Assembly: GCA_029204225.1 (NCBI GenBank)
Contig: CM055106.1
Coordinates: 41,558,368-41,622,367, forward strand
Length of the DNA stretch: 64,000 nt
Direction: 5' to 3'
Source: Diphasiastrum complanatum
Taxonomy: Eukaryota > Streptophyta > Lycopodiopsida > Lycopodiales > Lycopodiaceae
The translations under genes and the position numbers were made by a program. Positions 1 to 11,149 of this stretch are shown in pieces; position 1 is the stretch's first letter; each line of letters opens with the position of its first letter. Under the pieces are notes generated by a model. The model was not told the DNA's origin, ran no database searches, and was given only the letters and a program-made list of their open reading frames with translations.

Positions 1-810
1 AACTTCTCAAATTTACATCTACCTGATGACTTAGATGATCTTCAGATTTACAAAAAACAAGATCAATGCCTCCATCAAGAATTTTCTCTTGAACAAAATG
101 ATAATGTATTTCGATGTGCTTGGTTCGAGCATGTAGAAGTAGATTTTTGGCAAGGTGAATGCAGCTTTGATTGTCGCAAGATATAATAATCGCATCCACC
201 TGTGGTTGTCCTAAATCCACAAGTAATCTTGGTAACCATACCGCTTCTTGTGTAGCATTGTTGAGTGCTCGATATTCTGCTTCCGTCGAGGATAAGGCTA
301 CTGTAGGTTGCTTTTTGTTGTTCCATGAAATTGCACCTGTACCATAACTGAATGTTGACCACTAGTAGATTTTCTGTCATCAATGGTACCTGCCCAATCG
401 GCATCTGTCTAACCTACCAACATTGGTGCTTCAGGTTGATCATACTTTAAACCAAAATTCAATGTCCCTCAAATGTATCTGAGAATACGTTTAGCATACT
501 TCCAGTGTGCTTGACTAGGATCTTGCATAAATTGAGTAACAACACCAACAACATAAGAAATATCAGGTCGCGTGTGTGTCAAATAAATCAAACTACCCAC
601 CGGCTGCCTGTATAAATAAGCATCCACTTTCTTAGATTCATCATATGCAGTAAGCTTCGTGTTGACATCCATAGGTGTCTCAAAGGCTTACAATCCTGTA
701 TATTGAACTTATAAAACAAATCTCGTGCATATTTGCTTTGTGTAAGAAAGACAGTGTCTTTCATTTGACATACTTCAATGCCAAGAGAGTAGTGCATCAA
801 TCGTAGATCA
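1..810 (-). pseudogene. Ty1/copia RT C-terminus and RNase H remnant
   Basis: The minus strand carries the 3' half of a copia pol gene in several frames. Positions 469-800 encode the end of the reverse transcriptase: an LGIEV block, then YRQPVGSLIYLTHTRPDISY, the usual RT/RNase H linker. Positions about 60-410 encode RNase H: DWAGTIDDRKSTSG, a frameshift, then ALSSTEAEYRAL, SCDNQSCIHLAKN and HARTKHIEI. Frameshifts separate the pieces and the element runs off the left edge, so it is non-functional. The order on the minus strand is the normal RT then RNase H. No LTR was found. Confidence 0.85.
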
Positions 811-869
811 CTCGCATCTTATTTCTACTAATGTTGACATTTTATTTATTTACAAGCACGATGCGAATA

Positions 870-1519
870 CCCCCAACAACTTAATATCTAGGTATTCAAG
901 TGGATATATCCGAAACAAGTTTGTTTCCTCTCGAGGTTGTTTTTTATCCAAACATTGTAGGACATTGGGGTTATTGATAAAACGAACATCATCTATATAA
1001 CAAAAAGTATGTTTAAAATCTCACATATTATCAAGTGCTCCAAGTTTGTCAAGTCTTTTGATAAATTGCATTTCATAATACGTAAGCCTACCAATTACAC
1101 CATACGGGAGAGCAAGAAAATCCCATAGGTATACCACAAACTTGTCTCCATGTTTTGTCACCAAGCTTGACAATACAGTTGTCTATCAAGAAGTCATTTC
1201 ATTCACATAGTTTACTCCTATTGATGGTATTCCAATCACTGGATTGTTTCAATTCCCATGACCATTTAAACTTCCTATCCCTTGATTTCCTTCTATACGA
1301 CAAAGACTCTAGCTTTGTTTGTTTGAAAACGAATTTCACAAGTTTACTTATAATCGTTTTTAATCCATTAGGGCTGTTTAATGGAATATTCTCATAGCAT
1401 TTACCCTTCTTATTTCTTCTCTGCACAAGGATCAATCTGAGCACAAGCACATGAGGATGCTTGATTGAGCAAAATGGTAGAGTCTCTTCATCTCTATTAA
1501 CCATGAAAAATGAGTACAA
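870..1519 (-). pseudogene. Non-copia reverse transcriptase remnant (GIPMG type)
   Basis: A different kind of reverse transcriptase lies just upstream of the copia remnant on the same strand. One frame reads through WELKQSSDWN, a stop, FLIDNCIVKLGDKTWRQV, then CGIPMGFSCSP (RT motif 4 region). After more breaks comes FCYIDDVRFINNPN, which holds the YxDD-type catalytic box. The GIPMG...CSP and Y-I-D-D-V pattern is unlike the copia YVDD RT and the gypsy RT. It resembles RTs of Penelope-like or similar elements that lack LTR-type pol organisation. At least two stops and one frameshift break it. Family assignment is tentative; that it is an RT is well supported. Confidence 0.6.
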
Positions 1520-1529
1520 AGGATGGCTT

Positions 1530-1985
1530 TTTTTTGGGGGGAGGCCCTTGCCCCAGCTTCTCTACTATTGGCTACTTCATTTGGGCAAGGATTGAAATCC
1601 AAGCCCTTCATAGAAAACACACTTGATCCTAAGGTGCACAAAGTAATTCATCTCACCAACTACCATTTTGACTTTGACGTCTAACTTAGACTTTGGGCTT
1701 TTTATTTATTTTATTTACATGGCCCAAGTCTATTTGATTCTATGATATAATAGTCTACACTTCACAAATGTGCTCATTGGATTATAGGCTTATGCATGTA
1801 GGATACCACAACCCTCACACATATCTTAATTTCTCTACAATTATTATTTTTTTATTTTTTGTCGGGCTCATTTATTTATGTACAGATATTTTCGACAATA
1901 GGGCCCCCGACCTAAAGTAGTGTCAATCCCTCGACACTATGGAGCTAGTACATGCCCCGAGACTTGTGACGACGCTTTATAAATA
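1530..1985. other. Gap without recognised gene
   Basis: AT-rich sequence with no supported coding region. Short GC-richer stretches around 1890-1960 may belong to a retroelement end, but no repeat partner is visible in the window. Confidence 0.5.
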
Positions 1986-1986
1986 G

Positions 1987-3340
1987 CTAGTGACTTGTTC
2001 CATGAATTCGAGCCACTCGTAGTTGCGCCTGTCTATAGGTGAGAAAAAAACTTGATGGACACCCTCCAACCAAAATTGGACAACCCATGTCTGGACTTAT
2101 TGGGCCATGGTGGGCCGAGCATTTCAGTTCTATAGTACAACCGCCCCACTGGAAGCTGGTCTTCAATGTTGTGAGATGCCAGGGCTTTATTCGGATCAAA
2201 AATGTAGAAGGCAAAAAATCATCCCAATTAGTAGAAACCTTCATAAAGAATTCCATATTACGAGCGAATACTACTACCACGCGGACTGTTGGATTTGGGC
2301 ACCTAAGATATTGCTGTGAAAATTGGACGAGCGTCCTTTTGGCATCTAAATCCATGTCTCATCCATTCTCCGAATGAATCTTTGGCCAGTTGATAGTTCT
2401 GATGGTAATTTAGTCCCCGCACTGCGCCCACTTTTCTGGTCCAAAGGAGTCCTTTGCACTGCGCCCAACTTTTTACGTCGTGGAATGAGAACACAGTGGG
2501 GATTTATTGTCGAGGATCGTGGGCTAGCCACATACGAATGACAACCGAGGTATTCGCTCCAAAATGTATTGCCGCCATGCAAGTTGTGGTGTCAGCACCG
2601 GGATGCGAGAGATTTATTTTCTCTTTATTTCTTTGGCAATAAATGAGATCTACCACCCGCCGCATGAGGATTCATTGAATATTGACACAAAAATTTCGTT
2701 GATTTTTTCCTCCACACTTTTAGGCTTTTTGGAGGCTCTGAAGGCCAAAACTGAATGAGAGCTTTGTGATGAGAAAGCGGGTTGCTCTTCCATTGATGGC
2801 GCGGTGCTCTGCTCTAGCCCTTGATCTACCCCATTATATCTTGCCTTGCCACTTGTGAATCTGGCCCTTGATCTTGACTTTTAATGGCCTATTCAGCATC
2901 AGATTGAGGTTGTGGTGGAATTAGCGCCTGGGGCATCGACTATTGTTGTGCTATCTGCTTCTGCCATTTTTGCAATGCGGCTTTGACTTTTGATAGCTCT
3001 TGTTGTGCTTGTTATCGATATTGGTCGAATACGGTCTGATAATCCATCAATGTCATTTTAAAAAGTTGCACGTACTGAGCCAAAAAATTGGAGCTGGGCC
3101 TAGAGCAGGGCTTGGACTAAAGTCATGGCTTCTTGGACTTTGGTAGTTGCGTCCACACCACCATCTTCTAGAGCGTCTAGATGTAAATCTAAAACTCTGC
3201 CTCGTTTTGTTCCAGCTTCAGAACTTTAGCCTTCTCGACGTCCATGTGCTACTGCACCACTTGATAATCTTGTTTGAGCTGCTCAAGCTTGACACGTAGT
3301 TTAGTATTGCTCATAGCTAACGCCAGCAAAGAACCTTCGC
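1987..3340 (-). pseudogene. Decayed Q-rich coiled-coil ORF, probably retroelement-derived
   Basis: Read on the minus strand from about 3320 downward, one frame gives a charged, Gln-rich, coiled-coil-like protein: KLRVKLEQLKQDYQVVQ, HMDVEKAKVLKLEQNE, MTLMDYQTVFDQYR, QAQQELSKVKAALQKWQKQ and PQALIPPQPQSDAE. It is repeatedly interrupted by single TAA or TAG codons at places where Gln would fit. Further on (2580-1990) the frame becomes harder to follow; segments such as NIEDQLPVGRLYYRTE and LSNFGWRVSIKFFSHL can be read, but I do not recognise them. It lies back to back with the gypsy gag that starts at 3683 on the other strand. Function unknown; an accessory or gag-like retroelement protein is a guess. 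Confidence 0.4.
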
Positions 3341-3682
3341 CAGTTCTATCCTTGTCTTATCTATACCAGAAAAACAATCAGATTAGTGATTTTTATCCAA
3401 AATAGTAGTGAAAGAACCCTCGTCGAGTCAACCTTTGCCTAGAAAACCTTCATTTAAACTATTTTGATTTCTAATCTACTAGATCTAGCTACTGTCAAAT
3501 TTCTGAAACATTCTGTTATAGTTTGATATTGATTTCGATAAATTCTTATTTCTAGAAGTATCGATTGCTTGATCAAGATCTTTTTTCCAAAATCAGAAAT
3601 CTAATTATTGTCAAGTGATAGAGTTTTATAGATCTGATCAAAGATAAGAATTGAATGAAAATCTAGATCCTGGTTTGGAAAG

Positions 3683-4895
3683 ATGTCTGATATAGATGAT
3701 GAACGAAATTTACCTGATCCTCGTCCGATCATTGCTCCACAAGTTATTGTTAGAAGGTCACCCCACCTAGAGTTACCGAAGTATAATGGGTTATCTATTC
3801 CAGTCAAATTTCTCAACATCTTTTCTGAATTATGTGAAGTTTATGGTGAAGGATTTCCACATGATAAACTTAAGCTATTTTCTATGGCCTTAACTGGAGC
3901 AGCACAAGATTGGATTTATAACCAAGATGAGACTGAACGTATGGATTGGGAAGTGGTTAAAGCTAGACTAATCACAAGATTTAAACCCAAAAAGTTTCTG
4001 GAAGATCCTTTTCTACTTTTAAGTAAAATTAAAATGGGAAAGAGGGAAAGAATACAAGATTATATTGAACTGGTCAAGCATCTCAGATCTGAGTGTGACT
4101 CTAAACTAATCAATAATGTCGCTATGATCATGTGGTTTGTAGCAAGTCTACCTAAAAGGATTAGATGAGAACTTAAACATCGAGCTGATTATACATCATT
4201 ACAACATGCTATGGATGATGCAATACGTGAGGAGGATGAAGATTCAGACGACGAACCAAACATGGGAATGCTTCCATCTACAGTAGGGCAAACCACTACA
4301 ACATTCACCACTATTGCATCCACGTACATCAATGCCACAACTGAGTTGAAGATCGATGAGTTTGAAAAACTTGTCTGCAGCTAGAAAATGTTTGGTGTGC
4401 GATTTGTGCTGGAAATCACACCATAAATGAGTGTCCAAACACTAAAACGACGTGTAAAGGATACTTATTGCCATCTATGCAACTCTCTTGAGCATAATAC
4501 AACTTTTTGCCCATTTAATCCTCATATTATTTAGCACAGATATGCTAAATATCAATACAGAGATAATCCAAACTAGAAGGCACCTGTTGAGAAGCTACAA
4601 GGTCTTGGATTTCCAGAACGATTAGCTTTGCCAACTCCTCCAGCACAATGTGTTCCTTCTGCGAATATGATGGAAGCAGAATCTTTGAGTGGTAATGACC
4701 AATGGAATTACAATACTGATCAAGATACTAGTCCTTCAGAGCAATACACTATCTATGCTACTGCACAACAACAACAGTCTAGACAATGGGCTAAAGCACC
4801 ACTTGGATGCTTTGGATGTGGAGAAAATCACAAGATTGATGAATGTCCGAACAAAGAAAAGTTTACCCCATTCTGTAGAGAATGTGAATATTGAC
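3683..4895 (+). pseudogene. Ty3/gypsy-type Gag with several zinc knuckles
   Basis: This is a structural (capsid and nucleocapsid) protein of a gypsy-like retrotransposon. The frame opens at an ATG with MSDIDDERNLPDP. A retrotransposon-gag capsid core follows at residues about 30-160 (LELPKYNG, LKLFSMALTGAAQDWIYN, RLITRFKPKKF, MGKRERIQDYIELVKHLR). A TGA interrupts it at 4166. Reading continues through acidic DAIREEDEDSDDEP. Zinc knuckles come next: CAICAGNHTINEC, CHLCNSLEHNTTFC (a canonical CX2CX4HX4C) and CFGCGENHKIDEC, plus a broken fourth (FCRECEY). Several stops and shifts make it a pseudogene. The protease region follows directly downstream. Confidence 0.8.
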
Positions 4896-5995
4896 ATTGT
4901 TACAAGGACTATCCAACAAGACTGAAACCACTGCCGATAACTACTCCATTGAATATGATTACAATCAAGCAAAGACTAGCAACCAAACCTACTGAACCAA
5001 GTGCACCATTGATGGTTATTACCCGAGCTCAGAAGCAGAAAGGAGTTGATGTTGATCCTACTACAAATATTCCTATCACATAAGGGGTATATCCGAACCT
5101 CAACTCAGAAAAGAAGAAATACAACAATATGAGGTAGTGGATTAAAGACTTGCAAGAAGAAGAGGCCTTGGAAGCTGCTAAAGCTGCAGTCAAAGTCCAT
5201 TCTTCACATGTGCTGCCATTGGATTTACATAATCCACAAACATATGTCAATACTCGATTATATCATCACGAAGAACCTTTCAAGATGACTGAACCTGAAG
5301 CACCACAAACAAAACTGAACGTGAATATTCTCTAGCAAGAGGGATATTGCATTGGTTCCTCAAGCAAAAGAAGTTTTAGCAAAATGATTGACTCATATTG
5401 AGCCAATAGTCTAGCAGGAACCACTATTTTGTGCCTATTTTCAAGAATCAAATGAAGTACTCAATGTAGACGCAGCCTGGGAAAGTGAGCAAAGAAACAT
5501 CACCCTGCCAATACAACACAAACAGTTTGGTAAAGAGACAACCGTGATCGATGGAGGTTCAGGAGTTAATCTGATCTCAACAAAGCCATGTGCCAAATGG
5601 GGCCTTAAAAATATGAAGCCTATAACTTTTGCTATCAAGCTAGCTGATCATTCATCCTAAAGGCATAGTAGAAGACACACCTATCAAGATTGCTGGAGTT
5701 CAGTTTGTCATTACTTTTGTAGTAATGGACTTACCAGAAGCACCAAACGTTTATCATATTCTATTGGAATGTCCATGGTTACGAGTTGCGCAAGTAGTTC
5801 ATAACTGGGGAACTGGAAAAATTACATTTGAGAATCATGAGCGTGCAATCAAAGTTGATCCAATCACTTGGACAATCAAACCAGTAGTCCAAAAAGGAGA
5901 TAATGATTCCTCAACAACAAATCATACTTGTGATCGACCAGTGAAATCTGTGGGAGTGCATTATGACTCTCAAACAGATATTGTTAACTGAAACT
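4896..5995 (+). pseudogene. Gypsy-type retropepsin (aspartic protease) region
   Basis: This continues the element of the preceding gag. After a basic linker (LMVITRAQKQKGVDVDP; AAVKVHSSHVLPLDLHNPQ) the retropepsin is seen as KQFGKETTVIDGGSGVNLIS at about 5520-5580. The catalytic box reads D-G-G-S rather than D-T/S-G, so the active-site Asp is present but the box is atypical. The downstream flap and core follow as GVQFVITFVVMDLPEAPN and YHILLECPWLRVAQVV, the counterpart of the ILLGRPWL box. At least one frameshift and several stops lie between the two halves. No RT, RNase H or integrase follows, so the element is truncated after the protease-linker region. Confidence 0.7.
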
Positions 5996-5999
5996 AAGC

Positions 6000-6596
6000 T
6001 CTCGCAATAGTGGATTGTACAATAGGCTATATGTATCAACGAGATGACAATTCAGAATTGAACAAGATTCCTATACCTAATCCAACTTTGGATACGTCAA
6101 TCACATTCCTAGTAAATATGATAAATGTACCATGTATATCAACCGACCCAATTCCTGGTCCTATTGAAAATGAACTCATTCATGTCAGTCATGCCTTATC
6201 TTCTTATGAAAAAAAATACAAAACTTACTGATGAGAAAATTTTAAATCAAATGGATCCTACAAGGTTTGGAGTTCGTCATATTCTTGATGAACCAACAAT
6301 AAAACTGTCTAAAGCAGTTATATTGAAGGAAGGAAAGAATACATGAGCAATGACGAAAAAGCAGGCTAAGCAACGTTATAACATAGTTCTGAAATGGAAA
6401 AGTTCATCACGAGATGCAGTTCCGACAGCTGAACCTAAATATGTACCGCCTTTATTGGATAAAGGTAAAGAAAAGATTAAGGATGACTCTTCAGTCAAAA
6501 TTCTCGCAAGACATCACCTTCTAGGAAGTCTTCACCTTCTAAGAAGACCTCATCTTCTAGAAATTCATCACCTCCTTGAATGATTCCTGCCAAAAA
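6000..6596 (+). pseudogene. Protease-downstream linker and SPSKK-type basic tail
   Basis: Continuation of the gypsy-like open frame after the protease. Recognisable stretches are NELIHVSHALSSYEKKY, ILNQMDPTRFGVRHILDEP and AVILKEGKN, then a Ser/Pro/Lys-rich tail (KTSPSRKSSPSKKTSSS) just before 6590. Frames shift at least three times. The tail composition suggests a nucleic-acid-binding extension. I do not recognise a catalytic domain here, and where RT should begin the homology simply ends. Confidence 0.45.
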
Positions 6597-6635
6597 GGCT
6601 AAATGAAGATCCAAGGTGAGATCCAAAGTGATTTG

Positions 6636-6692
6636 GGCTCTGGTACCACTTTGTGAGATGTGAGGAATGTAGAATTATCAGCTCTAATACCA
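6636..6692 (-). promoter_or_regulatory. Two initiator-tRNA primer-binding-site-like motifs
   Basis: Reading the minus strand, positions 6692-6681 give TGGTATTAGAGC and 6648-6636 give TGGTACCAGAGCC. Both match the initiator-Met tRNA primer site (TGGTATCAGAGCC) with one mismatch each. The first sits four bases after the sequence that ends the copia-type LTR at 6697-7744. It is therefore placed as a PBS would be if that LTR were a 5' LTR. Confidence 0.5.
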
Positions 6693-6696
6693 CATC

Positions 6697-7744
6697 TGTT
6701 GACGTTTGGGATTGATGTCAACTGATGAAACAAAAATTCTCAATAGTAGGATCGTGGATTACTTAGAAAATGGAGTTTACGAGCTGTTCTTTTGTGTTAA
6801 ATCAGATTATCAATGTAAGAGTCTTAGACTGTCATGAAAGAGAGATTGCAGAAACGATTAGGCATCTGAGACAGCCATGCAATTCTCTAATAGATGTTTG
6901 TGTAAGAGGAGTGAGAGTTATTATCATTCAACGAGAAGGCGATGGTGTAGAACAATAGTGAATCTGTACCATAAAAATATAAACAAAAATAATCAGATTA
7001 TAATACAATTGCGCTGATAAGTGCGTGATCCTACTTACAGACTCAAAACAATTGCTAAGGTTCTGAATATCTTTTTCTCTCTATATAATTACTAACTCCG
7101 AGGAGTCAGCTACTGAAAGACTCGTTCTGGTCGTTTGATCTCTGTCTGATGACTTGTAACTTCTACTGCTATCTTCGCTCATTACATTTATAGCAACTAG
7201 AAGATCTTGCATTATTCTTTACACTTACAAGATTGCTTGACAGCTGATTAACTGACTAATTAAAACAGTTGTTATTGGAGCGTGAAGACATAGACAATCT
7301 GTACTTGAAATACTATGTATTTCTGCAGAGTGTCGCCTGTGTAATATCCCGTGTAAAACTATAGTGTCGAGATTTTCGCCACTTGAAATACTGTGTATTT
7401 CTACAAAGTGTCGTCTGTGTAATATCTCGTGTAAAACTGTAGTGTCGCATTTTTTGCAAAAAGTGTCGTTTTTCTAGAAGTGCCTAAATGGCCCAAAAAC
7501 AACTTCCATAAGTGTCGCTAAACACTTAGTTGCTCAGAAAGCCAAAAGAAAGTGATAGTGTCGAGTGTCCGGTTTTTCACCTATGAAAAAACCTGAGTAA
7601 AAATGCAGACTGTGGCAACAATCAGTTCAAATATGCTGACTGTTGAAAAACAGTTCATTTTCTACAGGTTACATTTGAGAGAGTAAAAATCAGAGAAGGA
7701 AGAAGGGCTATTGGGGTGAGTAGGAAATAGATTAAATTCCAACA
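6697..7744 (-). mobile_element. Copia LTR, copy 1 of family A
   Basis: On the minus strand the LTR starts TGTTGGAATTTAATC at 7744, directly after the purine tract AAGGGGGAG (7753-7745), and ends ...CGTCAACA at about 6697. A TATA-like CTATATAA stretch lies near 7080. The first third contains repeated TGTCG/GCATTTTTTGC blocks. The same LTR recurs at 26010-27254 (-) and, partly, at 42410-43022 (+). An RNase H end lies upstream at 7754-8105, so in that context this is a 3' LTR. Confidence 0.8.
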
Positions 7745-7753
7745 CTCCCCCTT
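7745..7753 (-). promoter_or_regulatory. Polypurine tract of family A copia
   Basis: AAGGGGGAG on the minus strand, abutting the TGTTGG start of the LTR. This is the plus-strand priming site expected immediately 5' of a 3' LTR. Confidence 0.75.
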
Positions 7754-8105
7754 AAGCTAACTGCTATGAATCTAGACTGCAATTGAGATTTTATCATATC
7801 TACTAAAGTAGAATATTTATCTCTAGACAATGGCTTTGTCAAAATATCAGCCAACATACTGTCAGTATGACAGTAACTTAGTACAACATCTTTATTCTGA
7901 ACTTTCTAAGAAAATGGAATTGAACTTCTATATTTTGAGTTCTATTATGAGTTCGTGGGTTCAGAGATAGAGCTATGCAGCTCTAATTGTTGGGCCGATC
8001 TGTGGGAATTGCAGATCTTGCAGTAGCCTCCTTAGCCAAATTATTTCCTTCACTGCTGATGTAGCTGCAACATATTCTGATTCTGTAGAGGACAACAAAA
8101 TGCAT
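7754..8105 (-). pseudogene. Family A copia RNase H 3' end
   Basis: The minus strand encodes LLSSTESEYVAATSAVKEI followed by WLRRLLQDLQFPQIGPTI, then after a frameshift the QNKDVVLSYCHT-like tail and the DILTKPLS-type end that closes copia pol. The same peptide is found nearly unchanged in the plus-strand copy at 42060-42358. Upstream (above 8105) the copy is cut off by a minisatellite. Confidence 0.75.
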
Positions 8106-8350
8106 CGATCAGTATTTAGAGTTTCATGATCAATATTTAAAGTTTCACGATCAGTATTCAGAGTTTCACGATCATTATGAGTTTCATGATCAGTATTAAT
8201 ATTATTCATGTTTTAGTATTCACGATATTCACGTTTCAGTATTCACGATATTCACATTTTGGTATTCACGATATTCACGTTCTAGTATTCACAATATTCC
8301 CGTTTCAGTGTTCACAATATTCACGATATTCATGTTTCAATATTCACATC
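8105..8350. repeat. Minisatellite of TATTCACGATATTCACGTTTCAG-type units
   Basis: Two related tandem arrays. One has units close to GATCAGTATTTAGAGTTTCA (8108-8190). The other has units close to TATTCACGATATTCACGTTT (8215-8345), with point variants and partial units. The array directly abuts the truncated RNase H. It encodes only low-complexity peptides. Confidence 0.8.
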
Positions 8351-9718
8351 TCAATCCATCAACTCCTCGTCCAACCTGCAAAAAGTTAGGCTATAATAGG
8401 AGATCATAATTGAACATAAGTGTGTCTCCAAAGCAATCATGGCTTATCATATCAAATGCATAGAGGAACTATTGCATAGAACTACAATGCAAAATCAGTG
8501 TTAAGATGAATGCTGAAAGCACTAAACCTATGCACAACTATGATTACTTCTCTAGAAGAATCATGTAGGAAAACAGAGCATATTTGACAAAGATCTAGCC
8601 TTATTGTGCATGATTGGACATAAAGGTATGACTTATGACCCTTTTTTGTAGCGGGTAGTTCCTATCCACCATGAGAGCGATAGCATAGTTCATAATCAAG
8701 AACATGCTTATGATCCACATCTAAAACTAACCATTGACACTACAATCCATTAACACTACTCAAGCAAGGGTAAAGCTTAGGAGGTGGTGATGGTTTGCAT
8801 GGAACTTTACCCTTACCTTTGAAGTAGATGAACCGATCCTCAATAAAAGCTATATCCTTGCTGAAAAAGATTTGCTAGGTATTGGGGTCGTGTTGTAAAG
8901 CTGACTCGGGTGCACCCAGCGTGCCCTATAAGACTCAAAGGGGTGACACTCCCTAAGGTCCCAGAGCAAGTTAGAATGTCAAGGACTGAGCCTCCGACCT
9001 GTGGTGAGCCAGTCAAGTAGTCACAAAGTCATGAGCTAGCTCTGGAGCTCGAGTCATGGCCTAGTTAGGAAAGCAGGTTGATTCGGCCGCCGGGACGGCT
9101 CCCGGGACCCATGTCCGGGAGCCAAACTGATTCTGCCAGGCTTGCCAGGCTTAATCAGCAAAATAAAAACTAAGTCCTAAAAAGCGTGCTTTACCATAAA
9201 GCACTATGTTTCAAACCAGAGGGGGTGCGCCGAATCACAACAGAACTATAGGGGGAGTCCGGCAGACAAAAACTTGGGCAGCTCAACCAGCGCCATGAAT
9301 CCAGTCGCCAGGTCTCAGCTCCCTCTACCAGCACGAGCCAGGCACAATGACCAGCACATGTTGGTGGCCCCGAGACCGGTCAGTCTATGTATGAATGTAA
9401 CCTCTTCCAAATCTAATAAAGTTGATCCTTGGGGATGATTACCATTTCGGTTTCGCCTCCGGGACTGGTCCAAGTGGAAGGACCCTTACTACAACCTTTT
9501 TGTGTCGCTGGCGCCTAAGGGTCCCTGTCATCGACATGGGGCTTGCCGCTATGCCAATTGGTCAGTTTGGCGACCACTATGCCTTGGGTTTCATGTGTGG
9601 CTTGTCTTTGCCTTTGGTTACCTTTTGGGGACGGATTCTGAGTTGGCTTTCGAGTTGGTTGGGATTCCAGTTTTCTTAAGTCTGAATGGTTAAGCTTGTT
9701 ACGTTTCTGAGTTGGCTT
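8351..9718. other. Non-coding stretch, possible old LTR sequence
   Basis: No supported coding region. GC-richer than its surroundings between about 8880 and 9700. A short inverted repeat occurs near 9094-9122 (GGCTCCCGGGACCC with GGGAGCC). An AATAAA-like signal (TCTAATAAAGTTG) lies at about 9413. The stretch could be the LTR of the copia integrase fragment that follows, but no second copy is present to prove it. Confidence 0.35.
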
Positions 9719-11080
9719 TTACGTAAGTGCATGATGGATGAATGTTAGACTTAAGCGCGTGTTGGGGAAACCGCTCAAGTCCCAACGCCCTTTGAGGCGC
9801 CGGCGCAACAGGTCGTACAATTTGTAGGTATTTTCGAAAAAGGTATAACCTATTAAGATGGATTTGAAACTTTGGAAGTCCAGTCTTTTCCTTGCCTCCT
9901 TTGAGATCTGTGCATAGGCGATACATCTAAACCCTCGTAGGTTTTTCACTAAAGGCTTAGATCTTGTCCAAATCTCATAAGGTGTCTTACCAAAAAGGGC
10001 CTTCGTCGAGTATCTGTTCTGGATGTAAGCCGTAATGGAGACAAATTCAACCCAGAAATGCTTTGGCAATGATGTGTGAGCCATCATAGACTTGGTTGAC
10101 TCGACCAAGGTATGATTCTTCCTCTTGGCTAATGCATTAGATGGAGGCGAATAGGGAGTTATGAATTGTTGTTCGATGCCTTGGCTAAGACAGTACCCCT
10201 TAAATCTAGTAGAGATATACTCTCCACCATTGTCACATCTCAATGCTTTGATCTTCTTGCCAGTTTCCTTCTCTGCACACTCCTTGAAGGCTTTAAAGAT
10301 GTTGAATGCCTCTAATTTCTTCTTGATGAAATACACTATTGTCCTTCTAAAAAATTCATCAATAAAAGTATAAGCTACTTTGCATCCTTTAATGAAGGAT
10401 TCTGCATTGGGCCACATATGTTAGCTACATGCTGGTGACTTGATCAAAAGGGATTCCTAACTTATTTTCCAACTATACAATTTTGATAGACAGGCAGTTC
10501 GACAGTATAATCTGGATAGTCGAGATCAAATCACAATGGACTGATTGGACATGTCTGATATAGAAGCATAATTTAAATGAACAAGTCTATAAAGCCAAAG
10601 TAAATTTTCATTGATTTGGACAGAAGTACTGATAGCAATGACTTAATTTGTACAAGTATACATGCCTCATTTTGAGTGCTAGAATCTTGCTTGTCCTATC
10701 GATACTTTACATTTATCTGATCTGAATTCTACTTTATGTCCTAAATCTGTAATTCTGCTAACAGAGGGCAGATTCGTAGAAAAATTTGGTACATGAAGAA
10801 CATTAGAGAGTAGTTTGAATCGATCGTTTAAAAAGTTCAATCTCACAGTGCTTCACCTTCGATAGCATGTGTGCTATTGTCACCTAGGTGAGCATACTTC
10901 TTGAACTGTAAGACGTATAAGATTCGAAAAAGCCGAACATACTTCATGTGCTGAGTGGCTCCATAATTGAGAAACCAGGAGCTATCATCTGATGCTTCCT
11001 TATGGTTTGTCATGAATGCATCTTGATCTGCTTCTTGATTGGGTTGAGGTGTTTCTTCTATAGATCTATGTACAAAAATG
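9719..11080 (-). pseudogene. Ty1/copia protease-integrase fragment
   Basis: The minus strand carries a copia pol fragment. Around 10990 it begins with SWFLNYGATQHMK, a mutated copy of the protease box (normally SGA), and passes through a CxxC fragment of the integrase zinc region near 10490. An open frame of about 230 codons then covers the integrase core (10417-9719). It shows TFIDEFFRR with the first catalytic Asp, ALRCDNGGEYIS with the second, and then NALAKRKNHTLVES where the catalytic Glu should sit. That Glu is replaced by Lys (usual NGVAERKN), so the enzyme would be dead even if expressed. The core continues through FWVEFVSITAYIQNR and GKTPYEIWTRSKP. Confidence 0.85.
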
Positions 11081-11149
11081 ACGTGGAGCCGTTGCGTCGT
11101 CTGAGATAGATCGTGGCTGCTATCATTGTCAAAGTAGCTACACAGTACA

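Noticed and set aside
1987-2377. Overlapping frames of 112-122 codons on both strands
   Set aside because: They overlap each other on opposite strands with no recognised motif; at most one is a relic of the decayed minus-strand ORF.
8105-8350. Regular short direct repeats that might suggest CRISPR
   Set aside because: There are no unique spacers of even length, the units are variable and contiguous, and the context is a plant retroelement.
9422-9693. Two overlapping plus-strand frames of 63-85 codons
   Set aside because: No motif; they lie in a GC-richer, probably LTR-derived stretch.
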